DNA of 64,000 nucleotides from Neobacillus sp. WH10 (GTDB lineage: Bacteria; Bacillota; Bacilli; Bacillales; Cytobacillaceae), in NCBI RefSeq assembly GCF_030123405.1, contig NZ_CP126110.1, forward strand, positions 4,774,001 through 4,838,000, in the 5' to 3' direction. The notes beneath the pieces were generated by a model. That model had not been told where the DNA came from. It worked only from the letters and a program-made list of their open reading frames with translations, and ran no database searches. A program made the translations under genes and the position numbers. Below, in pieces: positions 1 through 9,184 of the stretch (its first letter is position 1; every line of letters begins with the position of its first letter).

Positions 1-1
1 G

Positions 2-430
2 GCTCTAGCTTTTGAGATGGTAAAATATTTAGGCGCTGCCTATCTAATTTTTCTAGGGATTAAATCACTTTTGGAAAAATCGAAAGAAAATAAAAAGCAA
101 GCCGCAAAAAAGAACACTGCGGCCGTGTCGTTTCGCCAGGCATTATTAATCGAATTACTGAACCCAAAAACAGCTCTTTTTTTCTTAGCCTTCCTTCCGC
201 AATTTATCCGTAGTAACGGAACCCCTGTCGTTTACCAGTTATTAATTCTTGGACTAACGTTTGTATTTATGAGTATTTTGTACACAACTCTTATTGCATT
301 TTTGACTAGTTCTATAGGTGAAAAATTATTTTCTAAAAAGAATAGAAGATTTACACGATGGCAAGGCAAGGTTGTTGGCTCGATCTATATTGGCTTGGGG
401 CTGCAACTAGTGCTTCAAAATCAAAGGTAA
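2..430 (+). CDS. LysE/RhtB-type amino-acid exporter, 3' part
   Basis: The frame is open to the left edge, so the first residues lie outside the window and the Met at 17 is probably internal. The visible part is about 140 residues with hydrophobic helices around residues 3-20, 70-95 and 115-135 and a Lys-rich cytoplasmic loop between them. The stretch LLNPKTALFFLAFLPQF is the conserved LysE/RhtB segment (N-P-K-x-x-x-F). Such proteins export amino acids or derivatives across the membrane; the substrate cannot be told. A stem-loop with T runs on both sides follows directly. Confidence 0.8.
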   Translation, partial: ALAFEMVKYLGAAYLIFLGIKSLLEKSKENKKQAAKKNTAAVSFRQALLIELLNPKTALFFLAFLPQFIRSNGTPVVYQLLILGLTFVFMSILYTTLIAFLTSSIGEKLFSKKNRRFTRWQGKVVGSIYIGLGLQLVLQNQR

Positions 431-457
431 AAAAAAGAGCATGAAAGCTCTTTTTTT
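431..457. terminator. bidirectional terminator
   Basis: A-run, GAGC, six-base loop, GCTC, T-run. It lies between the converging exporter and ugd genes and could end both transcripts. Confidence 0.75.
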
Positions 458-463
458 CATTTC

Positions 464-1744
464 CTAATGATTAGCGACCCCTACATAATGAAATCCTAAA
501 CTCTCCAATATCCCCTTATCAAGTATATTTCTTCCATCAAAAATATAGGGTTGATTCATAAGTAGTTTCAGTCTTTCCCAATCAAGATTTTTATATTCAT
601 CCCAATCTGTGCAAATGACGAGTGCATCTGCATCGGCAACCGTTTCTTCAATCACAGGAAATTGGTCAGAGTGCCCGGCCATTTTTACGATCGGATCGTG
701 TACTTTAACCTTCGCTTGTTCCACTTTTAATCTATCGATCAAATTAAGGCTCGGTGATTCCCTTGTGTCATCAGTATTCGCTTTAAATGCTAATCCGAGT
801 ACAGCTATTATTTTATTTTTTAAATCACCACCAAAGGCCTGCTTCATTTTATCAATAAAATATCGCGGTTGTCCTTCATTCACCTGAACAACACTCTCTA
901 AAATGGAAAGGGGTTTGCCATTTTCCTTTGCTATTTGGATTAGCGCGTTCACATCCTTTGGAAAACAGGAACCGCCATAGCCCATTCCAGCTTTTAAAAA
1001 ATGCGGTCCAATCCGGTGGTCGAGACCAACTCCTTTGGAAACATCCTTCACATTAATCTTAAGGTCATCACAAACCCGTGCTAATTCGTTAATGTAGGAA
1101 ATTTTCATCGCAAGAAAGGAATTAGCGGCATACTTGATCATTTCGGAGGCTTTCGGGTTGGTTTCAATGATAGGGCATGGAAAATTCTGATACAATTCCT
1201 TCATTAATTTACTTGCTGTTTCGCTCGTTGTGCCGATGACAATTCGATCGGGATTAAGGGCATCATGAAGTGCGGACCCCTCCCTTAGGAACTCAGGATT
1301 AGAGACGACATCAAAGGGGATCTGCTCATCTTGACTTTCCTTGATCCATTTTGTCACTAAATTAGCTGTCCCCACCGGTACCGTACTTTTGGTGACAATT
1401 ACTTTATATCGGTTCATATATATGCTTATTGACTCAGCTACACTTTTTACATAGGTAAGGTCAGCACTTCCATCGTCACACTGTGGTGTACCGACACAAA
1501 TGAAAATAAGATCATTCTCTTCGATGGCCCTTTTAGAATTTTTTGTAAACATTATATTTTGGGCTGTAACATGCTTACTTAACAAATCCTCTAGTCCAGG
1601 CTCATAGAAATGAAGTTTACCTGCTTGTAAAGCTTTGATTTTATGATCATCAAGATCTAACCCCGTAACCTGATGACCCATTTCACAAAATATAAGGCCT
1701 GTCGTCGTCCCGACGTAACCTGTTCCGACGATTAATATTTTCAC
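464..1744 (-). CDS. ugd: UDP-glucose 6-dehydrogenase
   Basis: Oxidises UDP-glucose to UDP-glucuronate with two NAD+, feeding teichuronic acid, capsule or exopolysaccharide. The 426 residues are full length. The N-terminal Rossmann motif is GTGYVGTTTG. FLREGSALHD and the catalytic-Cys segment GYGGSCFPKDVNAL are typical, and the C-terminal UDP-binding domain contains GLAFKANTDDTRESPS. The start is GTG behind AAGGGGG. It stands alone. galU, which makes its substrate, lies at 28.8 kb. It resembles B. subtilis TuaD and Ugd; I cannot tell which orthologue it is. Confidence 0.93.
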   Translation of the reverse strand: MKILIVGTGYVGTTTGLIFCEMGHQVTGLDLDDHKIKALQAGKLHFYEPGLEDLLSKHVTAQNIMFTKNSKRAIEENDLIFICVGTPQCDDGSADLTYVKSVAESISIYMNRYKVIVTKSTVPVGTANLVTKWIKESQDEQIPFDVVSNPEFLREGSALHDALNPDRIVIGTTSETASKLMKELYQNFPCPIIETNPKASEMIKYAANSFLAMKISYINELARVCDDLKINVKDVSKGVGLDHRIGPHFLKAGMGYGGSCFPKDVNALIQIAKENGKPLSILESVVQVNEGQPRYFIDKMKQAFGGDLKNKIIAVLGLAFKANTDDTRESPSLNLIDRLKVEQAKVKVHDPIVKMAGHSDQFPVIEETVADADALVICTDWDEYKNLDWERLKLLMNQPYIFDGRNILDKGILESLGFHYVGVANH

Positions 1745-1940
1745 GTTGTTTTTCCCCCTTTATTACCTATAGAGAAGTATCAGCGTTGTAAAGCTGATGT
1801 TTTGGCTTATTACCTTTATCTCAACGTCATGGCTTGTTTTAATTTATTCCTAAACGTATGCAGTGGAATGTTGTCCAACAGAAAAGGGCGCTTAACGGGG
1901 ATGTGTCCAAAGGGGCGGGAACGGTTTAGATCGCATTCTT

Positions 1941-2050
1941 ACCAATAAGATTTTTTGTAACCATAATAGCCGAAATATGGGCACTTCGGGCACAATAAAA
2001 TTTTTTGCGACCAAAATAGAAGAAATATGAGCGTATCGGGCACAATAAAA
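1941..2050. repeat. 50-bp tandem repeat, two copies plus 10 bp
   Basis: Units at 1941-1990 and 1991-2040 share AATAARATTTTTTG near their start, GAAATATG in the middle and TCGGGCAC at the junction; the first 10 bases of a third unit follow. The period is 50 bp. The rest of the 1745-2079 gap holds no gene I recognise. Confidence 0.75.
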
Positions 2051-2075
2051 AAGGCACCTATTAAAGGTACCTCTC
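2046..2075 (-). terminator. terminator of the yvfRSTU operon
   Basis: On the minus strand AGGTACC, short loop, GGTGCCT, then TTTTTT, directly after the response-regulator stop codon. Confidence 0.75.
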
Positions 2076-2079
2076 CACG

Positions 2080-2682
2080 TTAGATCCAGCCTTTTTTTTC
2101 GGCGATGCTGGCGGCTTCGGTTCGATTTTTGGCATCGAGCTTGTGGATGATTTCGGAGATGTAGTTGCGGACGGTGCCGGATGATAGATAGAGCTCGGAT
2201 GTAATTTCTTTTGTTGTTTTTCCTAAGGCTGCTAATCTTAAAATCTCTTGTTCTTTTGGGGTCAATGGATTTTCTTCACGAATCACGTCGAAGGTCAGCT
2301 CCGGACTGAATACCCTTTTTCCCGCCATCACCTTGCGAATGGCATCGGCAAGCTCATCAATCTCCCCATCCTTCAACAAGTAGCCGTGAACGCCGATTTT
2401 TACCGCACGTTCAAAATATCCAGGGCGCGCAAAGGTAGTTAAGATAATGACCTTACTGGGTGACAAGCGCCTTGTGAGTTCGTCAGCCACTTCGAGTCCA
2501 TTTAAAACAGGCATTTCAATATCCATCAAGCAGACATCCGGCTCGAGTTCTAAGATTGCCGCGAGCGCTTCTTCCCCGTTCAGCGCCTGGCCAATCACCT
2601 TCATGTCCGCCTCCAAATCTAACAGTGAACCGAGCGCTCCCAATAACATTCGTTGATCTTCGGAAATAAACAAGCGAATCAT
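2080..2682 (-). CDS. yvfU: NarL/LuxR-type response regulator
   Basis: 200 residues. The receiver domain spans residues 1-120, with acidic pocket E8/D9, phospho-acceptor Asp in DVCLMDIEMP and Lys in LLKDGE. A LuxR-type helix-turn-helix covers about 135-195 (LTPKEQEILRLAALGKTTKE, then TVRNYISEI). It is probably phosphorylated by the DesK-type kinase just upstream and controls the ABC operon. Length and gene order match B. subtilis YvfU. The start ATG follows AAAAGGGGGG. It is separated from the kinase by 130 bases. Confidence 0.88.
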   Translation of the reverse strand: MIRLFISEDQRMLLGALGSLLDLEADMKVIGQALNGEEALAAILELEPDVCLMDIEMPVLNGLEVADELTRRLSPSKVIILTTFARPGYFERAVKIGVHGYLLKDGEIDELADAIRKVMAGKRVFSPELTFDVIREENPLTPKEQEILRLAALGKTTKEITSELYLSSGTVRNYISEIIHKLDAKNRTEAASIAEKKGWI

Positions 2683-2812
2683 ACAGAAGCCCCCCTTTTA
2701 TAAATAAATTAGTTTGCATGAACTTTAATAACTGGATAACTTCAGCGACTAGGCGATTCCGCTTTTCTACTTTCCTTTATCTCTGTCGTAAGCGGTCCAG
2801 TCCCATACATCG

Positions 2813-3937
2813 CTATGCGGGTGCTTCCGCTTTTATTATAATCGGCACGTTGATTTCCAAAACCGCTCCGTTATGGTTTGAAAGGGCGAGTACACCGTCA
2901 ACGAGTGCCAACCTCTCTTCCATCCCTCGCAAACCGTTCCCAAAAGGATGATTATTCCTTACTCCCATCCCATCATCCCGGATCACTATGTTCATTTTTT
3001 CAGAAAAAAGCTTAATTGAGATGGAACAATGGGTGGCACGGCTATGCTTTACGACATTAGTCGCTGCTTCACGCACACACATGCCGACAATATTCTGCGT
3101 AAAAGGAGAAATCCTGGAAAAATCAGCAGCACCATCGTACTGATAGGTAATCCCAGCTGTGTTTAATATTTGTTGTACTTGCAGGAGCTCTTCTTCAATT
3201 GTGGCTGCGCGCATATCCGTAACCAGCTCGCGTACTTGCTTGAGCGCTGCCCTTGAAGTGACCTCCATTTCCTTAGCCTCGATCCGTGCCCGTTCTGGGT
3301 CAACCGCAGTCAACCGCTGTACAAGCTGGCTTTTTAACGTCAAAAGGGACAGTGTATGACCAAGCGTATCATGGAGGTCACGGGCAATCCGGACCCGCTC
3401 CTCACGCTTCACTAATTCTTCAATTGTCTGATTTGCTTGGTCAAGCTCCTTTTCCAGCTCCATGCGGCGATTCATAGAACGGACTCCAAACGGTGAAATC
3501 AGCATGATGATAAGGAATGGAACGAAGTAAAAAAGCTCTGACGGGGTTAAAAAAGTCTTCGTTCGGATTACATGGATTATGAACGGGAGAATTTCAACTA
3601 TCGTTAAACTGATCAATCCACGCTTAAATCCCCTTTTATCTCGGTACCAGCCGATAAAATTCGCCGGAAAAAACCCTAAAAATATGTGGTTTAAGTCATA
3701 AAACACACTGAAAATAAACACAATCGCCAACTGTACCGCAAGCCAGTAGGTGAACTTTCTTTTTCCCATTGAAAAATAAAGCTGGCGATAGGACACTAAG
3801 AAAAGCAGCACCATCCCATAGCCGATGAGCTGCTTCACTCCTGATTCCCTCGTAAGATAAAGGGCAGGAAAACTGATATAAACGAGAAAGATATAGGGAA
3901 AGAAACCAAATTTTCTTGGAAAAACTGACCATTTCAT
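2813..3937 (-). CDS. yvfT: DesK-type sensor histidine kinase
   Basis: 374 residues. The N-terminal half carries about five membrane helices (residues 10-165). A coiled-coil linker follows, then the HisKA_3 motif with phospho-acceptor His in RIARDLHDTLGH. The C-terminal HATPase domain has the N box in REAATNVVKHS and G boxes in IRDDGMG and GNGLRGMEERL. It lies 6 bases downstream of the permease and upstream of the cognate regulator. Its pairing with an ABC-2 exporter suggests it senses a membrane-active compound or the transporter itself; the signal is unknown. Confidence 0.88.
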   Translation of the reverse strand: MKWSVFPRKFGFFPYIFLVYISFPALYLTRESGVKQLIGYGMVLLFLVSYRQLYFSMGKRKFTYWLAVQLAIVFIFSVFYDLNHIFLGFFPANFIGWYRDKRGFKRGLISLTIVEILPFIIHVIRTKTFLTPSELFYFVPFLIIMLISPFGVRSMNRRMELEKELDQANQTIEELVKREERVRIARDLHDTLGHTLSLLTLKSQLVQRLTAVDPERARIEAKEMEVTSRAALKQVRELVTDMRAATIEEELLQVQQILNTAGITYQYDGAADFSRISPFTQNIVGMCVREAATNVVKHSRATHCSISIKLFSEKMNIVIRDDGMGVRNNHPFGNGLRGMEERLALVDGVLALSNHNGAVLEINVPIIIKAEAPA

Positions 3938-3943
3938 ACCACA

Positions 3944-4681
3944 TCACGCCGCTTCTTGTTTTCGTCTAATATACTTCGATAGTAGCATGAAGAGGGCTAA
4001 ATAAGCGATCAAAATCGCAATATTTTTCCAATCGGGCAAATTACCACGGACAATCTCCCAGGCTCCATTGCCAAAATTGTAGGAAGGCAGCCATTTTCCA
4101 ATCGTTTGCATCATTTTTGGCATAATTTCAAGCGGCATCCATAGTCCACCTGCAACCGCCAACACCATATAAATCACGTTGCTAACACCAGCTGCCGTTT
4201 CAACCTTTTTCATCATCCCGATTAAAGTACCAATGGCGAGGAATGGCAGCGATCCGAGTAAAATCCATAAACTGCTCGCGATCCATTCAAACGCGGTAAG
4301 TGAAACACCATTGATGATCGCCCCTGCGATAAAAATAATTGTAATCGAGAGAAGATGGATCACACTTTGTCCTATCATTTGCGCCGCAAAATAGACGGTG
4401 TCTGAAAGCGGGGTGATGCGAATAAATGTCTGCCAGCCTTGCGAACGCTCCTGTACCATCCGGATTCCGAGTGTCATCATTGACGAGCCCATCACGCTGA
4501 ACACTGTCATTGACATGAGGTAATGCGCCTGCCACTCCGCCTTATCCGGGGCATTCGTATTCACCACATTTGTAAAAATATAATAGAAGAGAATCGGCAT
4601 CACAAGTGACCAAAATACAAAATAGCGATTTCTTAACACCCTGATAATCTCGACTTTACATTGCATTTGTAATGCTTTCAT
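3944..4681 (-). CDS. yvfS: ABC-2 type transporter permease
   Basis: 245 residues with about six membrane helices: a short cytoplasmic N-terminus, a first helix at residues 20-40, then an ABC-2 core ending in the basic tail KYIRRKQEAA. Start ATG directly abuts the TAA of the ATPase gene, with AAGGAGG upstream, so the two are translated together. It forms the export channel with the adjacent ATPase. The size matches B. subtilis YvfS. Substrate unknown. Confidence 0.88.
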   Translation of the reverse strand: MKALQMQCKVEIIRVLRNRYFVFWSLVMPILFYYIFTNVVNTNAPDKAEWQAHYLMSMTVFSVMGSSMMTLGIRMVQERSQGWQTFIRITPLSDTVYFAAQMIGQSVIHLLSITIIFIAGAIINGVSLTAFEWIASSLWILLGSLPFLAIGTLIGMMKKVETAAGVSNVIYMVLAVAGGLWMPLEIMPKMMQTIGKWLPSYNFGNGAWEIVRGNLPDWKNIAILIAYLALFMLLSKYIRRKQEAA

Positions 4682-5584
4682 TTATATGGCCTCCTTCGTG
4701 TCGCTTGTCAGCTGTTCGAACGCTTCCTCAAGTTTTCCATGTTCAATTTGAATATCATGGGCACCAATTTTTTCTTGAAAAATAAGTTCCAATACACGGT
4801 CGGTATTATTCGACTGAAGGTAGACACGATTATTTTTTCGGTAAATATCATCAATTTCACTGTGAAGATATAGGTTTTCAAGCGAAATTTCCGGGTCGAC
4901 GATAAAGGAGACGGATTGCTTCGAAATTCTTGCTTTGATTTGCGCCGGCGTTCCATCAGCGACAATGGCACCGTCTTTAAACAATAGGATCCTGTCTGCG
5001 GCATCATCTGCTTCCTGCAGATAATGCGTTGAAAAAATAATTGTTTTGCCGTGGTCAGCCAGATGGTGAATGGTTTGCCAAAAACGATTTCTTGATGCAA
5101 TATCCATTCCGACGGTCGGTTCATCAAAAATGATGAGCTCCGGATTTCCCGCTAGAGCAAGAGCAAAACTTAATCGGCGCTTTTGTCCTCCTGATAATTT
5201 TTCAGCCCGAGTTTTCAGATCCTGATCAGTTAGGCCTGTTAAGTTGATGAGTTCAGGCATCGCCAGTGGCTGTAGATAATAGCTTCTGATTAATTCGAGG
5301 ATTTCCCGTACCTTTAGTCCTGGCATCACACTGACTTCTTGGAGCATGGTACCGATTTTTTCACGAACCTGCTTTTCTTGCGGCTGGAGGTTAAATAATT
5401 TGACCTCTCCTGCAGTTGGTTTAAGCAGTCCTAAGATCATCGAGATCGTAGTTGTTTTTCCGGCGCCATTCGGTCCAAGAATCGCCACCACCTCGCCTTT
5501 TCCAATGGTGAAAGATACATCGTTGACTGCTGTTTTATGTTGAAATGACTTTGTCACGTTCCTTAAGGTTAAAATTTCGTTCAT
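4682..5584 (-). CDS. yvfR: ABC transporter ATP-binding protein
   Basis: 300 residues. Walker A is GPNGAGKTTT, the signature LSGGQKRR, Walker B LIIFDEPTVGMD and the H-loop His is in IIFSTHYLQEA. The C-terminal 70 residues are the accessory domain usual in drug and lantibiotic exporters of this class. First gene of the yvfRSTU-like operon. About 70-100 bases upstream is a palindrome that may bind the partner regulator. Confidence 0.92.
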   Translation of the reverse strand: MNEILTLRNVTKSFQHKTAVNDVSFTIGKGEVVAILGPNGAGKTTTISMILGLLKPTAGEVKLFNLQPQEKQVREKIGTMLQEVSVMPGLKVREILELIRSYYLQPLAMPELINLTGLTDQDLKTRAEKLSGGQKRRLSFALALAGNPELIIFDEPTVGMDIASRNRFWQTIHHLADHGKTIIFSTHYLQEADDAADRILLFKDGAIVADGTPAQIKARISKQSVSFIVDPEISLENLYLHSEIDDIYRKNNRVYLQSNNTDRVLELIFQEKIGAHDIQIEHGKLEEAFEQLTSDTKEAI

Positions 5585-5650
5585 TTTTCGAACACCTCCT
5601 GATTACTTGATTTCATTGTACAGTGTAGGGGGAGGTAAATTTTAGTAAGC

Positions 5651-5680
5651 AATGTCACAAAAAAAGATGACAAATGTCAT
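5651..5680 (-). promoter_or_regulatory. candidate YvfU operator
   Basis: On the minus strand ATGACATTTGTCAT (two 6-bp arms around TT) is followed by another TGACA half-site about 11 bases on. The position, 70-95 bases upstream of the first operon gene, suits autoregulation by a NarL-type regulator. The assignment is inferred from position and symmetry only. Confidence 0.4.
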
Positions 5681-5689
5681 TTTCTCATA

Positions 5690-5725
5690 AATAAAGAGAC
5701 CTCCAATTAATGAAGGTCTCAAAAA
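5690..5725 (-). terminator. terminator after namZ
   Basis: GAGACCTTC, loop, GGAGGTCTC, then TTTATTT on the minus strand. It lies about 90 bases past the namZ stop, beyond a copy of the dispersed palindrome. Confidence 0.65.
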
Positions 5726-5758
5726 CTTCAGCCACTTTCCACCTCAAACGAATGTTTA

Positions 5759-5773
5759 TGGTGTCAGGCACCA
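5759..5773. repeat. dispersed palindrome, copy 1
   Basis: TGGTGTCAGGCACCA, one of twelve copies of the same 13-15 bp imperfect palindrome in intergenic DNA of this window. It lies just downstream of namZ. Confidence 0.8.
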
Positions 5774-5812
5774 TTTCTACTGTATGGGTATTGTTTATGG
5801 TGACTAACACAA

Positions 5813-7072
5813 CTAGTAAAGTAAGTATTGTTCGCGGACATCCATGAATTTGTCTAGATCTGGCTGCCATTCTGCTTTCATTTCTTCGATTGTTTTTCCT
5901 GCTTCAATTCCAGCTCGGATGGAACCGTTGCCGACTAGGTTATCGAAGAAAGAGATTCCATTGCTGCCAGGTGCCCGGAATTGGAAATCATTCGGATACA
6001 TGTCATGGATGGTTTTAACAATGTAAAGTCCTGTTTCAAATGGTTTGTAGGCATTCCGGTTTGTTACATGGATTTGCACACCATGGCTTAACTTGTTCAC
6101 AAATTTCGATGTAGAAGGAATAAACGATGCAGCTCTGAATTTTACGCCAGGTAAATGATAAGAATTCAGTTTTGCTGCAAGATCATCACTGTTAATAAAT
6201 GGAGCTCCAATCAATTCAAACGGTCTTGTTGTACCACGTCCTTCAGAAACATTGGTTCCTTCGATTAAACAGGCACCAGGATAAACTAATGCCGTATCTA
6301 AAGTAGGCATATTCGGTGACGGCATGACGAATTGTAGATCAGTGTCATCGTAATACATACTGCGCTTCCAGCCTTCCATTTTCACAACCGTTAAATCGGC
6401 GCCGATGTTAAACTCCTTGTTAAATAGCTGCGCCAATTCTCCAACCGTCATCCCGTGACGAACAGGGATCGGAAATTCACCTACAAAGGATGAATACTTA
6501 TCTTCGAGGATCGGTCCCTCTACTTTTGCACCACTGATTGGGTTCGGGCGGTCAAGAACGATAAATGGAATATTATTTTCTTTCGCCGCTTCCATCGCTA
6601 ACGCCATCGTGTAAATATACGTGTAAAAACGTGCCCCTACGTCCTGAATATCAAATAATAATACATCGACATTACTTAACATTTCAGGTGTCGGCTTTTT
6701 GGTTCTTCCATAAAGACTGTACACCGGAATTCCAGTTTTTTCATCGATATAGGACTCAATATATGAACCGGCAGGAGCACTGCCACGGACACCATGTTCT
6801 GGTCCATATAACGCAGTAAGTTCCACATTGGAATTATTGTACAGCAAATCTACGATACTATTAAGCTCTTGATCGACCCCTGTGGGATTGGTAATTAAGC
6901 CAACACGCTTCCCTTTAATTAAATCAAGACGATCCTTTAGTAACACTTCAACACCTAAACGGAACTTCCCATTGTTCTTTTCTTTCTCTATATCGTTCTT
7001 GGCAAATACCGCCGATACTGTGGAAAGGACTAGCAGCAGCGCCAGAATACCCGAAAGCCATTTCTTTTTCAT
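5813..7072 (-). CDS. namZ: exo-beta-N-acetylmuramidase NamZ (DUF1343, GH171)
   Basis: 419 residues, full length for the family. A signal peptide (KKKWLSGILALLLVLS...VFAKN) sends it out of the cell. Conserved DUF1343 segments are visible: RVGLITNPTG, LYGPEHGVRG, VPVYSLYGRTKKPT, LLFDIQDVGARFYTYI, LDRPNPISG, and EGTNVSEGRGTTRPFE. B. subtilis NamZ (YbbC) releases terminal MurNAc from peptidoglycan fragments after AmiE and NagZ have acted. It is the last gene of the amiE-nagZ-namZ operon, 30 bases after nagZ. Confidence 0.93.
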   Translation of the reverse strand: MKKKWLSGILALLLVLSTVSAVFAKNDIEKEKNNGKFRLGVEVLLKDRLDLIKGKRVGLITNPTGVDQELNSIVDLLYNNSNVELTALYGPEHGVRGSAPAGSYIESYIDEKTGIPVYSLYGRTKKPTPEMLSNVDVLLFDIQDVGARFYTYIYTMALAMEAAKENNIPFIVLDRPNPISGAKVEGPILEDKYSSFVGEFPIPVRHGMTVGELAQLFNKEFNIGADLTVVKMEGWKRSMYYDDTDLQFVMPSPNMPTLDTALVYPGACLIEGTNVSEGRGTTRPFELIGAPFINSDDLAAKLNSYHLPGVKFRAASFIPSTSKFVNKLSHGVQIHVTNRNAYKPFETGLYIVKTIHDMYPNDFQFRAPGSNGISFFDNLVGNGSIRAGIEAGKTIEEMKAEWQPDLDKFMDVREQYLLY

Positions 7073-7102
7073 CGTATCGTACCCCTCCTTATTTTTGAAA
7101 AA

Positions 7103-9166
7103 TTAATACCCTAATCCATGGTCAAATCCATATAAGACGCTGCCATCCTGGTTGTAAATCGTAACCGGGAGCTTGGCAGTTGGCTTATTTACACCAAAAA
7201 TTGTGTTAACTGCGACCTCAAAGCTTACATTCTTCGTTCCATACTGTGTCAGATAAGCATCTACATTAGGGTAAGCCATAATATCATACGGATTTCTAAT
7301 CCCTACACCAATAACCGATGCATCCGTTTCGTCAATCATTTGATTGGCTAACTTCATTAAATTAGCAGAAGGCAATCTTCCGCTCACTGTAGAAGTATTC
7401 GTTCCAACAATGATATATTTTGCTGTTTTTGCGATAGCCAGATCGGCAGCTGAAAGTGGAGATGTAGTATTAATGACTGTTACATTTGCATGATGCTTCT
7501 GAACTTCAGCAGCGATTACAGGAGCACTCGAACCCACGACAACGATTTTTTCGTCAGCTCCAGCCTTTAATGGGAGAACTCCGCTATTTTTTACAAGTGT
7601 AATCGACTTAGACGCAGCTTCTTTTTCTATCTGCAAATGTTCAGCTGATCTTGCAACTTTCTCTGCATTGGCAATCTTTTCATCAAGGCTTTTTTCTACT
7701 TCAGCTTTGACGATACCCCTATTTAATTTCAACGTTAAAATCCGCTCAACAGACTGTTCGATTCTTTCCTCTGAAATATCACCGGATTTAACTGCATCGT
7801 AAAGGCCATTTGCTACTGATTCAAGTCCTACAGGCATTAAGACAATATCTGTTCCAGCTTTTACAGCACGAATAGCTGCATCTACTGGACCAAAATGGTC
7901 TGCGATGGCTTGCATGTTCATGGCATCCGTTACAATAACACCCTTAAAGCCCATCTCTTCACGCATAAGACCTGTTAGCACCTTGTGAGATAACGTGCCT
8001 GGAATTGCAATTTCCGTACCATCCTTTTTCGAAATGGCCTTTGTGCTGTCGATTTTCGGGAAGGTTACGTGAGCCGACATAACCGCATCAATACCGTTAT
8101 CCATCGCCTGCTGGAAGGGATACAATTCCACCTTTTTCAGACGGTCGATATCATGCGGTACCTCAGGCAGCCCTAAATGCGAATCCGTTGCAGTGTCACC
8201 ATGCCCAGGAAAATGCTTTGCCGTTGCTGCCGTTCCAGTTTCATGAAGTCCTTTAATATAAGCGTTGCCCATTTTCCCAACAAGCTCTGGATTTTCACCA
8301 AATGAACGAACCCCTATGACCGGATTATCAGGATTATTATTGACATCGAGAGAAGGTCCAAAGTTCATATTAATGCCAACAGCGTTAAGCTCTTCGCCAA
8401 TCGCCTTTCCAACCTTTTCAGCCAGCTCTTCAGACCTTGAGGCTCCAAGCGCCATGTTCCCAGGAAAATCGGTTCCGAATTGGAGACGTGTAACAATTCC
8501 GCCTTCTTGGTCAACAGATACCAGCATTCCATACTTTTCTGCAGCATCTTGATATGCAGACACGAGCTTCGTTGTTTGCGCAGCTGTTACTGTGTTTTCT
8601 CGGAACAAAATCACCCCGCCAAGATGGTATTTTTTGACGAGCTGAGCAATCTCATCGTTCATTTCCGTGACATTTTTACCCTTCCAATTACGGAAGTCCG
8701 GCATCAGCATTTGCCCGACCTTTTCTTCCATTGTCATATGCTTGATAGCGTCGCCAATTAGGTCATATCGTGATCCCGTTTCTTTTTCAACGAGAATTCC
8801 CTCTTGATTTCCTTTGAATTGAATTGCGATTTGATCAGTGAAACTGCCATCGCTGACAGAAATAAACGTTTTGCCATTGTGTCCTGAAAGTGTTACTGTG
8901 CCATCCTTGACAACAGCAACATTTTTATTAGAAGATTTCCAGGTTAGATTCTCCGATGCCAGCATAAAGTGGCCATCATCGTACACATGCAGTGCATTTA
9001 ACTGGATTTTGTTGTCTTTCACTTCTCTCGTCACCTGAGGGACGTTAAGGTCAATTACTAGATCCTTAATCCCTGATGCCGCAGTAGCCCCTGCGAGTGG
9101 AATCCCTGTTAACAATAGAGCAAATGCCAAAAATGAGGTGATAAATGTCTTGAAAAATTTTTGCAT
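7103..9166 (-). CDS. nagZ: secreted beta-N-acetylglucosaminidase NagZ (GH3)
   Basis: 687 residues. Signal peptide at 1-28. Residues 30-115 look like a bacterial Ig-like domain (TWKSSNKNVAVVKDGTVTLS). The GH3 catalytic domain covers about 135-490 with SVDQEGGIVTRL, the catalytic KHFPGHGDTATDSHLGLPEV segment and the nucleophile region VIVTDAMNMQAI. A C-terminal GH3 alpha/beta domain follows. It removes GlcNAc from muropeptides outside the cell, as B. subtilis YbbD does. It lies 18 bases downstream of amiE. Confidence 0.93.
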   Translation of the reverse strand: MQKFFKTFITSFLAFALLLTGIPLAGATAASGIKDLVIDLNVPQVTREVKDNKIQLNALHVYDDGHFMLASENLTWKSSNKNVAVVKDGTVTLSGHNGKTFISVSDGSFTDQIAIQFKGNQEGILVEKETGSRYDLIGDAIKHMTMEEKVGQMLMPDFRNWKGKNVTEMNDEIAQLVKKYHLGGVILFRENTVTAAQTTKLVSAYQDAAEKYGMLVSVDQEGGIVTRLQFGTDFPGNMALGASRSEELAEKVGKAIGEELNAVGINMNFGPSLDVNNNPDNPVIGVRSFGENPELVGKMGNAYIKGLHETGTAATAKHFPGHGDTATDSHLGLPEVPHDIDRLKKVELYPFQQAMDNGIDAVMSAHVTFPKIDSTKAISKKDGTEIAIPGTLSHKVLTGLMREEMGFKGVIVTDAMNMQAIADHFGPVDAAIRAVKAGTDIVLMPVGLESVANGLYDAVKSGDISEERIEQSVERILTLKLNRGIVKAEVEKSLDEKIANAEKVARSAEHLQIEKEAASKSITLVKNSGVLPLKAGADEKIVVVGSSAPVIAAEVQKHHANVTVINTTSPLSAADLAIAKTAKYIIVGTNTSTVSGRLPSANLMKLANQMIDETDASVIGVGIRNPYDIMAYPNVDAYLTQYGTKNVSFEVAVNTIFGVNKPTAKLPVTIYNQDGSVLYGFDHGLGY

Positions 9167-9184
9167 AGTTTCTCCTCCTCTATT

